Notes: generated by a model from the sequence alone, not told the origin. A stretch of DNA of 64,000 nt from CALMEC01 sp964628685 (GCA_964628685.1 CAZVNM010000001.1:609448-673447); one strand, 5' to 3'. Shown: positions 9,259 to 18,051, numbered from the stretch's first letter. Translations and numbers: made by a program.

Positions 9259-10530
9259 ATGAGCACACGGAACAGTAACCGCCCGACGCGGCGTGAACGG
9301 AGGGTCGCCGCCGGCGTCATCGAACGCCACGCGGCCGGTTGCGAAACCAGCCGGCGGGTGAAAGGGGCATGCACCTGTCAGGTGGCGTACCGGGTGACGG
9401 TCTGAGTTGGGCCGCGCGACCAACGCCAACGGTTCATCCGGACGTTCTCAACGCTCGCGGAGGCGATCGCCTGGCGTGATGAATGCAAACGCCTCGACCG
9501 GGCAGGGGCACCGGACCCTGTGCCCCGTGATCCTGCACCCCCGTTCGGTGTCGCCGCGTCGAGGTTCCTCGCGAAAGCGAGAGCCGGTGAGGTCAGGAAA
9601 CGCGGCGGCGGCGTATACAGCCCCGAGACGATCAAGAACTACGAGAACGCGTTACGCGTCCACGTCCTCGACCACGTAAGCGATGCGCTGGGCTGCCGCC
9701 TCGATGACGTTCCAGCCGACCAGCTGACCGTCAGGGTGTTGCAGGCCATGGTGAACACGGTTGCCGCGGCGGCGAGTGCGGGGACCGCCCGGGCGGCGGA
9801 CGCGGCGGTGAACGCGGTGCTTCGCCACCTGTATGACGCCGGGGTGCTCGACGAGGTACCGGCACGCCGGCAGCTGCCGGCACCGCCCCGCCCGCGTGAA
9901 CGGACCGTCACCCTCACGGAAGCCGACCGGCTGTTAGCGGCCGCGGTCGTGGACGACGAACGGACCGGGCGGTCACTAATGGCGCCCCTGGTCGCGGTCC
10001 TCGTCGGCGTCGGCTGCAGAGTGAGTGAGGCACTCGGCCTGCGGTGGGGTGTGGATGGCGTCAACCTCGACCGGGATCCTGTCACCGTGACGATCGGGAG
10101 GGATTCCACCAAGACGGACGCGGGCGCCCGGACCGTCGCCATCGAATCGGAGTTCGCCGGCGTTCTGGTCGCACACCACAAGGCGGTCGGGACACCGATA
10201 GCCGGCGAGTTGGTGTTCACTGACGGCGATGGGCGGCGTCTCACCCGTGACGGGCGGGTGCGGTCCGGGTTACGCCGGCTGCGGGACGTGACGGACGTGG
10301 AATTCACGGCGCATGTCCTGCGCCACAGTCAAGGGACGTGGCTCGCTGACGCCGGGGAAGGTGCCCACAACATTGCGCAGCGGTTGGGGCATGCGGATAA
10401 GGCCTTCACCCTCCGGACGTATGTCCACGCGGACCGCGGCCGGTTGCGTGAACCGGTCGACAAGCTCGCGGAGATGCGACGCCAGGCGCGGCGGGACACG
10501 CCGCCAGACGAGGGAGGCGACGCGGGTTAG
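9259..10530 (+). CDS. Tyrosine recombinase / integrase, interrupted by an in-frame TGA
   Basis: The reading frame from the ATG at 9259 gives a 423-codon phage integrase with one stop, TGA at 9403-9405. Before the stop lies the usual N-terminal Cys-rich strand (RHAAGCETS...CTCQVAYRVTV) and after it QRQRFIRTFSTLAEAIAWRDE, the normal arm-binding domain, so the stop replaces a residue (probably Trp, TGG to TGA) in one continuous domain. The rest is intact: core-binding region 110-200, then the catalytic domain with Arg254 (GCRVSEALGLRW), Lys in TKTDAGART, His352-x-x-Arg355 (HVLRHSQG), LGHADK and Tyr388. An internal GTG at 9520 could make a 336-residue protein lacking the arm-binding domain. It should catalyse integration at tRNA-Thr; if the stop is real, integration is probably impaired. 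Confidence 0.85.
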
Positions 10531-10745
10531 GAGCGACGCCACCCCCAGCGGCGTCGCGGCACGACGGCTGCGCAAACGGGTGCAGGTGCCGGTCGCCCTT
10601 CGCAGGCGGACAGCGCCGCGGTCAACTCTCGGACCCGGGCGTGCAGCTCGACGGCTTCTGCTTCTGCGGCGACGCGGCGTTCGCGTTCCCTTCGCGCTGC
10701 TCATCCTCAAAGCCCCACCACCGCCCACGCCAGTAAGGTCAGCGC

Positions 10746-10922
10746 ATGACGAAGCGTGAACGCCAGGAGGCAGCAGCAATCCTCGACCGGCTCGCCCACG
10801 CCCTGACCGCACCGCGAGACCCGGACGCAGGGGTCACAGCACCCGCCCGGTTCGTCGCGGGGTTGCAGGGCGCCGCAGCTGCTCTCCGCACCCCTGACCC
10901 GCCGCGCACCCGCCAGCACTGA
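10746..10922 (+). CDS. Small hypothetical protein (58 aa)
   Basis: Begins MTKRERQEAAAILDRLAHALTAP, a mostly helical, charged peptide, and ends near the convergent recombinase gene. No strong ribosome site. The composition looks coding (Ala/Leu heptad-like start), but there is no recognisable family. Confidence 0.4.
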   Translation: MTKRERQEAAAILDRLAHALTAPRDPDAGVTAPARFVAGLQGAAAALRTPDPPRTRQH

Positions 10923-10941
10923 CGGGACGCATCGCCGCGTT

Positions 10942-11619
10942 CTAGGCGACCCTGCGGCGCTCGCCCCGCGGGTTCGTCGGGGGCAGCACGGCCCGCAGAC
11001 TCGACGGGCGCCACACGCTGCCGCCCCGAGGGGTCGGGACACCCTCCGCGTTCAGCGTGTCGCAGATGGCGTGCAGCGTCATCGTCTCCCGCATCCCCCG
11101 GATGCGGTCCGCCAACTCTGGGGTGATCGTCCGGGGCCTGCCCAAGACGACGCCCTCCGACCTCTTGACCGCCAGGCCGTCGCGGGTGCGCTGCCCGATC
11201 AACTCCCGTTCGAGCTCGGCCACCGCCGCGATGATCTGGGCGGTGAACTTCCCCGTCGGGGTGCTGGTGTCCAACCCGAGGTCCAGGCACACGAGCGCCC
11301 ACCCCTGCCGGCGGGACTGGTCGAGGACACTGCAGAAGTCAGCGACCGACCGGCTCAGCCGATCGAGTTTCGCGACGATCAGGGCGTCAGCCTCACCCGC
11401 TTCGACAGCGGCGAGTGCTGCGGCGAGGCCGTGGCGGTTGCGCACCGCCTTCGCGCTGACCCCCTCGTCGGCGTGCTCAGCGACATGCGTCCAACCGCGC
11501 TCCCGGCAGGCGGCGGCGACCTGGTCGCGTTGGGCCTGCAGTCCGGCGCCGCTGCGGGCCTGTTCGCTCGTGGAAACACGGACGTAGGAGACAACGCGAA
11601 GCGGGGTGCTGGTGGTCAT
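10942..11619 (-). CDS. Serine recombinase (small resolvase/invertase type)
   Basis: 225 residues from the ATG at 11619 (GGGAG upstream). The resolvase catalytic domain is complete: VSYVRVSTSEQARSGAGL with the nucleophile Ser16, DEGVSA, AKLDRLSRSVADF and GKFTAQIIAAVAELERELIGQRT. The short C-terminal part (GRPRTITPELADRIRGMRETMTLHAICDTLNAEGVPTPRGGSVW) is a helix-turn-helix DNA-binding region, so this is close to the resolvase/invertase size rather than a large serine integrase. Role in the element could be dimer resolution or inversion; it is convergent with the small upstream ORF and divergent from the next one. Confidence 0.9.
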   Translation of the reverse strand: MTTSTPLRVVSYVRVSTSEQARSGAGLQAQRDQVAAACRERGWTHVAEHADEGVSAKAVRNRHGLAAALAAVEAGEADALIVAKLDRLSRSVADFCSVLDQSRRQGWALVCLDLGLDTSTPTGKFTAQIIAAVAELERELIGQRTRDGLAVKRSEGVVLGRPRTITPELADRIRGMRETMTLHAICDTLNAEGVPTPRGGSVWRPSSLRAVLPPTNPRGERRRVA

Positions 11620-11708
11620 GCGGGGCTCCCTTCCATGGGTGGCGACTACCACAATATTGCACGAAAGGAACGAATACCGTAAACCGGGATGCCGGGTACG
11701 ATCCCGGG

Positions 11709-11939
11709 ATGGACCCCAACCCGCACTCCACCCCCACCGCCGGCGTCGAAGCACTGCAGACAGCGGCCCGCTCCCTCACCCACCTAGCGGCAACCGTCCC
11801 GCCGGACGACCCGCATCATGTCCTCGTAACTGAAACCCTGGTGATCGTCTCCGACCGGTTGCGAGCCGTCTCCACCGCCGCCCACCACGGACGCCGCAGT
11901 GACCTGCTCGTCACCCTCGCCGCACTCCTCGGCGACTAA
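11709..11939 (+). CDS. Small hypothetical protein (76 aa) of the element
   Basis: MDPNPHSTPTAGVEALQTAARSL..., a helical, Ala/Leu-rich protein without recognisable family. It is divergent from the serine recombinase, separated by an AT-richer gap (11620-11708) likely to hold promoters. It ends 4 bases before the convergent terminase gene. Coding is plausible from position and codon use only. Confidence 0.5.
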   Translation: MDPNPHSTPTAGVEALQTAARSLTHLAATVPPDDPHHVLVTETLVIVSDRLRAVSTAAHHGRRSDLLVTLAALLGD

Positions 11940-11943
11940 CCCG

Positions 11944-13299
11944 TCACCACCCGCGTAACGGGCCGCGACGCATCAACCCACCCGGCCGGTCCTGGTCGCC
12001 GGGGGTGGGGATCCGTCCACGCGGAACGAACACCCGCGCCCGACCCGCCGACCCGCCGCGAAGCTCCGTCACCGCCCACACCAACGCATCAAGCCGGTCC
12101 GGTGACGGCGCCCCCACCGTCCACGTCGTCAACTGGTCCTCCAAGACAGGGAACCGTTCGGCGTGCATCACCCGGCCCTGCTCGTACAACGCGACGACCG
12201 GCTCCGCCCGCGTGACCTTCCCGCGGGATGCGTGGACCTTCGTGATCGGAAGGTTCGGGTACACGGTGCGGAGGGTGTGGACAGCCATTTCACCGCCCTG
12301 GTTCACCTCGACAACCACCCTGTCGGCCGTGTGGTGGGTGTATGCCTCGACCGCCGCCCGCGCCCATTGGTCCGGGGTGGCGTGCGGGACGCTGTGGTCT
12401 TGGAGCACGACCACCCGGCCGTCCGCCATCACCCCCGCCGCCACGATCCCGCATTCCGCTCCCGTCTCTGACGCCGGCGGGTCGACAGCGACGACCACCT
12501 GCGTGAACGACGGCACCGACGGCGCCCACCGCGCGACCTCGACGCGCCACCCCTCGCAGGCCGTATCCATCATCGCGGGCGACCACAACGCACCATCAAC
12601 GTCATCCAGCAACTCCCCGTCGAGTTCCTGCCGGCCGATGCGGGTACCCGCGTACTGCGCTTCCAACGCGTGTTTCACGTCGTCCGCGATATGGGGGTTG
12701 TCACGCATCCGGCCGTGGGTGATGACCGTCGTCGGCAGGTCCAACAACCTGCGCAGAAACGGCCGAGTGCGTGGCGTGGTCGCCGCGATCGCCAGGGGAT
12801 GCGGCCCCAACCTGTTGCCGAACATGGCTTGCCCCCACGCGGCTTCAAGTGTGGGGATCGCCGCGAGTTCCTCCCAAAGGTCGAGGTGGACGTTGCCGGC
12901 GGCACGCAACCGGTCGACGTCCCGGGGTGTTGGCACACCGATCAACATCGCCACGCTCCCATTCCGCCACGTAAGACGCGCCCCACCGGCCGCGGACGCT
13001 TGAAACGACGCTGACGGGTCCATCGCCAACACCCCGGACGGCCCTTCCACGCAACTGGTGACCACGTCCCCCAACGTCGGACCGATGATGCGGGCACGAA
13101 TCTCGCGGGCGTGCACCAACCGCAGAAACTCACGAACAGCGCCCTCCGTCTTCCCTGACCCGCGGCCACCGATCAACACCCACAGATGCCACCCGGCGGG
13201 GGGCGGCGCCTGATGCGGAAGCAGCGCCGGCCGATCTGCCGGCCGCCACTCCGGAGGCACGAGAATGTCGGCGGCCAGGTGACCGACGGGGCTCGTCAC
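11944..13299 (-). CDS. Phage terminase large subunit
   Basis: 451 residues. N-terminal packaging ATPase with Walker A GGRGSGKT (about 44-51), Walker B-like LDLWEELA and the coupling motif IAATTPR; C-terminal nuclease with the three acidic clusters VVAVDPP, VVEVNQGG and DRLDALVWA of the RNase-H fold. TerL docks on a portal, pumps DNA into a procapsid and cuts it. The start is a GTG overlapping the stop of the TerS-like gene by 4 bases (translational coupling). All catalytic motifs look intact, although the element has no portal or capsid gene; it would have to package into a helper's shell. Confidence 0.92.
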   Translation of the reverse strand: MTSPVGHLAADILVPPEWRPADRPALLPHQAPPPAGWHLWVLIGGRGSGKTEGAVREFLRLVHAREIRARIIGPTLGDVVTSCVEGPSGVLAMDPSASFQASAAGGARLTWRNGSVAMLIGVPTPRDVDRLRAAGNVHLDLWEELAAIPTLEAAWGQAMFGNRLGPHPLAIAATTPRTRPFLRRLLDLPTTVITHGRMRDNPHIADDVKHALEAQYAGTRIGRQELDGELLDDVDGALWSPAMMDTACEGWRVEVARWAPSVPSFTQVVVAVDPPASETGAECGIVAAGVMADGRVVVLQDHSVPHATPDQWARAAVEAYTHHTADRVVVEVNQGGEMAVHTLRTVYPNLPITKVHASRGKVTRAEPVVALYEQGRVMHAERFPVLEDQLTTWTVGAPSPDRLDALVWAVTELRGGSAGRARVFVPRGRIPTPGDQDRPGGLMRRGPLRGW

Positions 13300-13874
13300 G
13301 CGTCCGCGCCCCGCAGTACGGCGGCGGCAGCGTCCAACGCCACCACCCGCGCCGCGGCATCCAAACCGCCGGCGTCCAATGCGGCATCCAACGCCCGTGC
13401 CATGAGCGTCGCCTGGTCGTGCAACAACTCGACGCGCCGCAACTCCACCCCGGCACGCAACGCGATATCCGAGAACCTCACCAGCCGCTCCCGCTCCGCG
13501 TCATACAGGGCGACGATCCCCTCATCAGCGTTCGCCTGCACCACCAGCCGGTAGACAGCGACGTTCGCGGCGGCCTCCCTGATCATGCTGGTGATCGCCT
13601 CCACGGGATCGGTGTCCACACTCCCACCGAGGTTCACGAGCTCCCGGCGTATCTCCCCCACCGCGGCGTCTCGCCCTACCCGCATCGCTGCCGCCGCCCG
13701 CACCTGCGGGGCCGCGCCACCATGGAAACGGCACACCGTCGCGCCACGGATCGCCGGGTTGTTGCACTGCCTCCCCGCCCGGGTGTGCGCCTGACACCGC
13801 GCAGCTGTCGCCCCGTTTGGTACCGACACAGTCGACGGGTCATCGGCACGGGCTCCCGTAGATGGGTCGGTCAT
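13296..13874 (-). CDS. Terminase small-subunit-like protein with Cys/His HGG motif
   Basis: 192 residues from the ATG at 13874 (GAGGA 5 bases upstream). A Cys-rich module at about 25-60 (CQAHTRAGRQCNNPAI...VCRFHGG) is typical of phage proteins encoded just before TerL. The rest is helical, rich in Ala and Arg (IREAAANVAVYRLVV, ERLVRFSDIALRAGVELRRVELL), as expected for an oligomeric DNA-recognition subunit. The assignment as small terminase rests on this motif and the overlap with terL. It overlaps the previous gene by ATGA. Confidence 0.7.
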   Translation of the reverse strand: MTDPSTGARADDPSTVSVPNGATAARCQAHTRAGRQCNNPAIRGATVCRFHGGAAPQVRAAAAMRVGRDAAVGEIRRELVNLGGSVDTDPVEAITSMIREAAANVAVYRLVVQANADEGIVALYDAERERLVRFSDIALRAGVELRRVELLHDQATLMARALDAALDAGGLDAAARVVALDAAAAVLRGADA

Positions 13875-14173
13875 GGTGTCCTCGCTTCGGGTCGGTCCCA
13901 TAGGCGGGTGACGCGCACCTTTTCGCCTGTGCGGGTCGTGGTGGTGGTGTTCAGTCGGCGGGGGGTCGTGACTGGTGGGCGTTGCCGTGGGGGTGGTGGT
14001 TTGGTGGTGTGGGCTTCGATGTAGGCGCTGAGGTCGGTGTCGCGTATGCGGATGATGCGGCCGTCTCGGAAGGCGGGCAGCGTGCCGGCGTGGATGCGGC
14101 GGTGGATGGTGCGTTCGCTGACTCCGAGGATGCGGGCTGCGGCGGGGATGGTGTGGAGTGCCGTCGGGGTCAT
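13871..14173 (-). CDS. MerR-like HTH DNA-binding protein
   Basis: 100 residues. A winged HTH of the excisionase/HTH_17 type occupies residues 5-55 (TIPAAARILGVSERTIHRRIHAGTLPAFRDGRIIRIRDTDLSAYIEAH). A Pro/Thr/Arg-rich tail follows. The ATG overlaps the stop of the upstream gene (ATGA). It could be a second regulator of the element or a DNA-end recognition partner for packaging, given that it sits directly upstream of the TerS-like gene. Confidence 0.75.
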   Translation of the reverse strand: MTPTALHTIPAAARILGVSERTIHRRIHAGTLPAFRDGRIIRIRDTDLSAYIEAHTTKPPPPRQRPPVTTPRRLNTTTTTRTGEKVRVTRLWDRPEARTP

Positions 14174-14373
14174 TGGGTGGTGTGGCCCCGGTAGTGGTGG
14201 GCGGCGCCGTGTTGGTCTGCGATTGCGTGGGTGACCTGGTCGAGGGCTTCGAGGATGGCGAGGTGGCGGCAGGCGAGGATCTGGGCGGCGGTTGGGTGGT
14301 CCCCGAGTTGCTCGACGTGTAGGTGGGTGAGTTGGTCGGCGATGCGGTGGAGGCGCTCGGCGTGCCGGTTCAT
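14170..14373 (-). CDS. Small hypothetical protein (67 aa) of the packaging/replication operon
   Basis: MNRHAERLHRIADQLTHLHVEQLGDHP..., helical with many His and Leu. Both ends overlap neighbouring genes by four bases (ATGA), strong evidence that it is translated. No known family recognised. Confidence 0.65.
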   Translation of the reverse strand: MNRHAERLHRIADQLTHLHVEQLGDHPTAAQILACRHLAILEALDQVTHAIADQHGAAHHYRGHTTQ

Positions 14374-15851
14374 TGGTCGCGGTGGGGGGTTGGGAGGATT
14401 TCCAGCTGCACCCCGTTCGTCTTGTTGAACGTCTCGACAACTTGGAGGGCTTCGGCTCTCGACAACAGCCGCGGCGCGTGCCCACCGGCAGAATCCGTAA
14501 CAAGCGCAACACCCGTAACATCCCCGCCGCTACGGGGGTCTGACACGGCGGGATCCGTAACGACTGGGGTAACGGGATGGGGTTGATGCGCAACAGCCCC
14601 GGGCTCGTCGTCCGCCCGTGTTTCGTGCACCGTTGCGGCTCGTGTTACGGCTTCGGCGTCAGTAAGAGCCGCGTCGCTACTGGGTTGTTGCGGGTGTTGC
14701 GCTTGTTTCGTTTCTCCCTGGTGGTCCGGCTCTGGGCAGTAGCTCGCCCACGGCTCGATGAACTTCGCCCGGTCGTACCCGCGGGCCGTTTCGTCATCGA
14801 AGCGCAGCATCTTGGGGGCGATGCCGAACGGCTTGAGCCACTTGCTCAGCTGGCGGCTGTTCAGCGGTCCGCCGCGCAGGTCCGCCCATTCGGATTCATC
14901 GAGACGGTGGAGGGCTTCCAGCACGTCGCTCGTCCGTAAACGGTCGGCACCTGCGCTGTCGAAAACACGTTTGCATGACGCGAGTAGCCGTTGGCCTATC
15001 GGGCCGTCATCGTCGTGGCCGCGGTCGGCGGCGAGACTTAAGGCGGCCCGCCGCGCGCGGTCGCCCCATGCGGGGCTGATCGTGTCGGCGACGGCGACCA
15101 GGGGCTCCCATATGTCAGCTGCCCGGTCATCGAGTTCGGGCGGCATGGTCGGCACGTAGTCACGGAGTGCATCGCGGTGGGCGTCGGCCCACGCGGCGGC
15201 CTTTTCAGGCAGGCCGTCTGTTGCGGTGTCCATGTGTCGGCGCCGCGCCCGGGCAACCTTCGCCCCGGGGGGTTTCCGTTGCATCGGGATCGTGATGCTG
15301 CGATCAGCGATGGTGTCGGGCAGCTGGCCAATCCCGGCGAACACTTTGGGGCCGAACACGTCGAATTCCTCGACGTGCATGGCGGCACCGACGCCCGCCA
15401 TCCGCAGGACGCATTGCCCGCGGGTGTAGCCGGCGTTCAGGATCCCGCGCAGCGGCTCGTTTTCTTTCGGTGCCGCCGGCCCAAAGATGGTGTCCACTTC
15501 ATCGAGAAGCAATGTCCGGGGGCGTTCGGAGAGGGCACGGAATAATGCGGCTTCGGAAACGTTCACGGCTTTGAGCGGCGCGGCGACGAGGCGGTGCAGC
15601 ACGTCCATGAGCACCGTCTTGCCGCACCGCTTCGTCGGTGAGTGGACGTTCAGGTAGGCGGTTGCGTCGAATACGTCGATGACGTGGGTGTGCAGCACCC
15701 ATAGCGCGAGGGCGTCAATGGTGTGACCGCCCGGCAGGAGGACAAATCGGCTGATTGCGTCCGCGACCAAGTCGAGCAGTCCGGCGCCGTTCTCGGCTGC
15801 ATCTTGTGCAGCTACGCGTGACACGCCGAGTGCCTGGCGGATGTCACCCAT
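14370..15851 (-). CDS. DUF3631-type ATPase (replication helicase-like)
   Basis: 493 residues from the ATG at 15851, which overlaps the end of the primase gene. Walker A is SPTKRCGKTVLM (about 71-82) and Walker B TLLLDEVD (113-120), followed by a sensor-like stretch and the DUF3631 region (about 290-390; LSLAADRGHDDDGPIGQRLLAS...WADLRGGPLNSRQLSKWLKPFGI). This family pairs with prim-pol enzymes in actinobacterial phages and integrated elements and is thought to act as the replicative helicase or loader. The C-terminal 110 residues are low complexity. Direct operon partner of the primase upstream. Confidence 0.8.
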   Translation of the reverse strand: MGDIRQALGVSRVAAQDAAENGAGLLDLVADAISRFVLLPGGHTIDALALWVLHTHVIDVFDATAYLNVHSPTKRCGKTVLMDVLHRLVAAPLKAVNVSEAALFRALSERPRTLLLDEVDTIFGPAAPKENEPLRGILNAGYTRGQCVLRMAGVGAAMHVEEFDVFGPKVFAGIGQLPDTIADRSITIPMQRKPPGAKVARARRRHMDTATDGLPEKAAAWADAHRDALRDYVPTMPPELDDRAADIWEPLVAVADTISPAWGDRARRAALSLAADRGHDDDGPIGQRLLASCKRVFDSAGADRLRTSDVLEALHRLDESEWADLRGGPLNSRQLSKWLKPFGIAPKMLRFDDETARGYDRAKFIEPWASYCPEPDHQGETKQAQHPQQPSSDAALTDAEAVTRAATVHETRADDEPGAVAHQPHPVTPVVTDPAVSDPRSGGDVTGVALVTDSAGGHAPRLLSRAEALQVVETFNKTNGVQLEILPTPHRDQ

Positions 15852-16671
15852 AACGGCGGGGCTCCGGTTCCCACGGGTGCGCCTGTCCGGCTTCCCAACC
15901 GCGGGCCACCACGTCATCCACTTCGGTATCCGGCAGGCCGGTGGCGTCCCCTGCCCGGCGTAGCGCGTCAGCTGCACCGTGCAAGTCGATGACGCCGGCG
16001 GCGTCCAGGCCACCGAGCGAGAACGCGGCGCGGTAGAGCATGTCGTTGCGGGTGCCCTGTACGGCGGCGGTGACCCTGGCGCACACCGACGCCACCAGGT
16101 CGTCCAACGGCTCGAGTGTTTCCGGGGCGCGGCGTGGGCGGTGTGGCTTCGGGGGTGGTGGCTGGCACGCGTCCACGAGCCAGTCGGGTAGCGGGGCGAC
16201 CGGGAGGTCTGGGTCTGTCCACGCGTACCGTCTTCCCGTCGTGTGGACGGATGGCGGGGCGATCACCAGGCCACCGTCACCACGGAAGTCGACGCCCGGG
16301 GCGAGCCTACCGGCGCTGTTCTTGAGTTCGACGCCGGCGGGTGGCCGCATCCACAGGTGGGCCCCGCCGCGCCCGGTGACAACCGCCCTGGTGCGTGGCA
16401 GGCGACCGGCGGCGGCCTGTTCCGCGAGCCACGGGATGCCGTCCGGGTCGATGTCGAGGACGGCCAGCGCACTGCGCTGCCCGGTGGCGACACCGATGTT
16501 CGCGTCAGGCCAGCGACGCCACCACCGGCGGATCGTTTCGGCGTCGGTCGTCGCCTCCGTCCCCCACTTGACGTAGGCCATGCCTTTGCCGCCGGGGATG
16601 GTTGGGAACACCTGGCGGCCTTCGCAGGCGAGGGCGAGGGCTGCGGCGCCGTGCAGGCTCCGGTAGGTCAC
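15844..16671 (-). CDS. Bifunctional primase-polymerase (Prim-Pol, AEP family)
   Basis: 275 residues, GTG start at 16671 overlapping the HTH gene. The archaeo-eukaryotic-primase active site is visible: VLDIDPDG (Asp73 and Asp75), RGGAHLWM (His105) and a third acidic/aromatic patch at VDFRGDGGLVIAPPSVH. It would lay down primers and extend DNA for autonomous replication of the excised element. A C-terminal Pro-rich linker and helical domain follow. It is coupled to the DUF3631 ATPase gene, a common primase-helicase pair. Confidence 0.88.
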   Translation of the reverse strand: MTYRSLHGAAALALACEGRQVFPTIPGGKGMAYVKWGTEATTDAETIRRWWRRWPDANIGVATGQRSALAVLDIDPDGIPWLAEQAAAGRLPRTRAVVTGRGGAHLWMRPPAGVELKNSAGRLAPGVDFRGDGGLVIAPPSVHTTGRRYAWTDPDLPVAPLPDWLVDACQPPPPKPHRPRRAPETLEPLDDLVASVCARVTAAVQGTRNDMLYRAAFSLGGLDAAGVIDLHGAADALRRAGDATGLPDTEVDDVVARGWEAGQAHPWEPEPRRYG

Positions 16672-16862
16672 GCCGCCCCCGCCGGTTCGGGGTTGTTCGT
16701 GTCACCTTGCAGGTAACGGTCGAGGGCGGCGCGCGGCACGACGATTCGCTCCCCGATTCTCAGTGACGGGATATCCCCAGCCCGCACCGCGCGATAGGCA
16801 GCGCCACGGGAGATGCCGAGCACTTGGGCGGCTTCCGCAACGGTCAACGTCTCGCGTCTCAA
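16668..16862 (-). CDS. Excisionase-like HTH protein
   Basis: 64 residues with TTG start at 16862 (GGAGGG 4 bases upstream). Almost the whole protein is one HTH_17 domain (TLTVAEAAQVLGISRGAAYRAVRAGDIPSLRIGERIVVPRAALDRYL), the fold of recombination directionality factors. It is the first gene of the six-overlap operon, so it may act both in excision and as repressor of the operon promoter in the 68-base gap to the divergent gene. Confidence 0.85.
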   Translation of the reverse strand: MRRETLTVAEAAQVLGISRGAAYRAVRAGDIPSLRIGERIVVPRAALDRYLQGDTNNPEPAGAA

Positions 16863-16930
16863 TGGTCCCTCCGGGTCGCTTTACGGCTCGAAAGGTCGCT
16901 GCTCGTGCCCACCGTGCCAAGATGATTTTC

Positions 16931-18034
16931 ATGGACAAAGGTGTGACACCACGAAACCCGTTCGCGTCGCAGCTTCGAGTCGCCCGGGGCGGTTACCGGT
17001 GGGTGGAAGCCACCCGGCTGCACCTGCCGTTCCTGACTCCGTGTGACACGCCGGCGGCCTCCTACCTGGTGCCCTGCGACCCTGCCGGTGGCGTCGAGGT
17101 GTTGGACGCGATGGTGGACGCCACCGGCATGTTCATCGAGTTCGCCGAGTTGGACGAGACGCCGGACGCCATCGCCGAGTTCGCAAACCGGTACGGGCAG
17201 CTGCACGACGCCACCCCGGTCGCCCCCATCAACATGGAGGGGGCAACACCCGCCCCCCGCGCCGACGCCGCGGGGGAGTTCGTCCCACCGGCAGGCACCC
17301 TCCTCGCTGAATGGCAGAAGGCGATCAGCGACGCCCGCCGGCTCGTGTCGCTATGGCGGGCCGTCCACCAGGGCGACGACCAGGCGTTGCGCCGGCGCAT
17401 CAAGATGACCGGCCGTGCCATCACCATCGACCTGCCAAGAGAGTCACGGCGCATTCAGCGGATGGTCACTCCAGAGGAGGACGCCGCCAGGAGGCGCCCC
17501 GCCCCGCCGCCCGCCGACCTCCCCGTCTACCGTGATGGCGTTGTTGTGGCGGTGGTGCCCGCCGCCCATGTCGCGAACCGGCCGGTCGTCACCGTCGGGG
17601 ATGACTACGAGCTACCCGGCCCGTACACGATCGCGTCGAAGCACTTCACCCCCGAGCTGTTCGCATCCATCCACCACGGCGACTACCGAGGCGCCGCACT
17701 CGTCTATCTGCAACGCGAGGTGACTGCACGGCTACGGGCCGTCGTGAACGTCGAGCTTCACGACCAGGCGCCCGGCGGGGCGGCACCTGACCTGGTGATC
17801 GTCCTCGAACCCGTTGGCGTCATGGGCGTCGTATGGTTGCAACTCGCCCGCGGCCTCGACGGCGATTACAACTACGTGTCGTGCCCCGAGTGCGGCAGGT
17901 GGTGGGACACGAACACGGTGAAGGTCAACCGGTCAATGCGAATCGACCGGGCAACATGCCCGGGACGCTGCCGGAAACGCCGGTCACGCCGCCTCGCCAG
18001 AGACGACGAGGAGGCGAAATCCGGGGGGCGGTGA
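16931..18034 (+). CDS. Hypothetical protein with C-terminal zinc-ribbon motif
   Basis: About 367 residues, ATG at 16931 (an ATG at 16922 is also possible; no clear ribosome site). No catalytic motif is recognised. Residues 290-330 hold an alpha/beta-type core (PDLVIVLEPVGVMGVVWLQLARGL). The C-terminus has a four-Cys cluster, CPECGRWWDT...CPGRCRKRRSRR, resembling a zinc ribbon that binds nucleic acid. It is divergent from the replication operon and is the last gene before the right end, a position often held by cargo or regulators. Function unknown. Confidence 0.7.
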   Translation: MDKGVTPRNPFASQLRVARGGYRWVEATRLHLPFLTPCDTPAASYLVPCDPAGGVEVLDAMVDATGMFIEFAELDETPDAIAEFANRYGQLHDATPVAPINMEGATPAPRADAAGEFVPPAGTLLAEWQKAISDARRLVSLWRAVHQGDDQALRRRIKMTGRAITIDLPRESRRIQRMVTPEEDAARRRPAPPPADLPVYRDGVVVAVVPAAHVANRPVVTVGDDYELPGPYTIASKHFTPELFASIHHGDYRGAALVYLQREVTARLRAVVNVELHDQAPGGAAPDLVIVLEPVGVMGVVWLQLARGLDGDYNYVSCPECGRWWDTNTVKVNRSMRIDRATCPGRCRKRRSRRLARDDEEAKSGGR

Positions 18035-18051
18035 CACCCTGGTGACACCCT
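18026..18051 (+). repeat. Right arm-type repeat pair of the element
   Basis: Identical 26 bases to 9141-9166: GGGC plus two GGTGACACCCT units. It lies 64 bases inside attR and overlaps the end of the preceding gene by a few bases. Confidence 0.7.

Noticed and set aside
10534..10700. Coding-like coiled-coil reading on the minus strand (AARREREERR-like, AEAEAVELHARVRELTAAL)
   Set aside because: No start codon, TGA just upstream, and only a possible frameshift could connect it to an upstream frame. Possibly a decayed small phage gene, but too weak to list.
13871..14593. 240-codon frame over the small genes of the element
   Set aside because: Its first 140 codons are Pro/Arg-rich nonsense across an overlapping gene; only the last 100 form the HTH protein.
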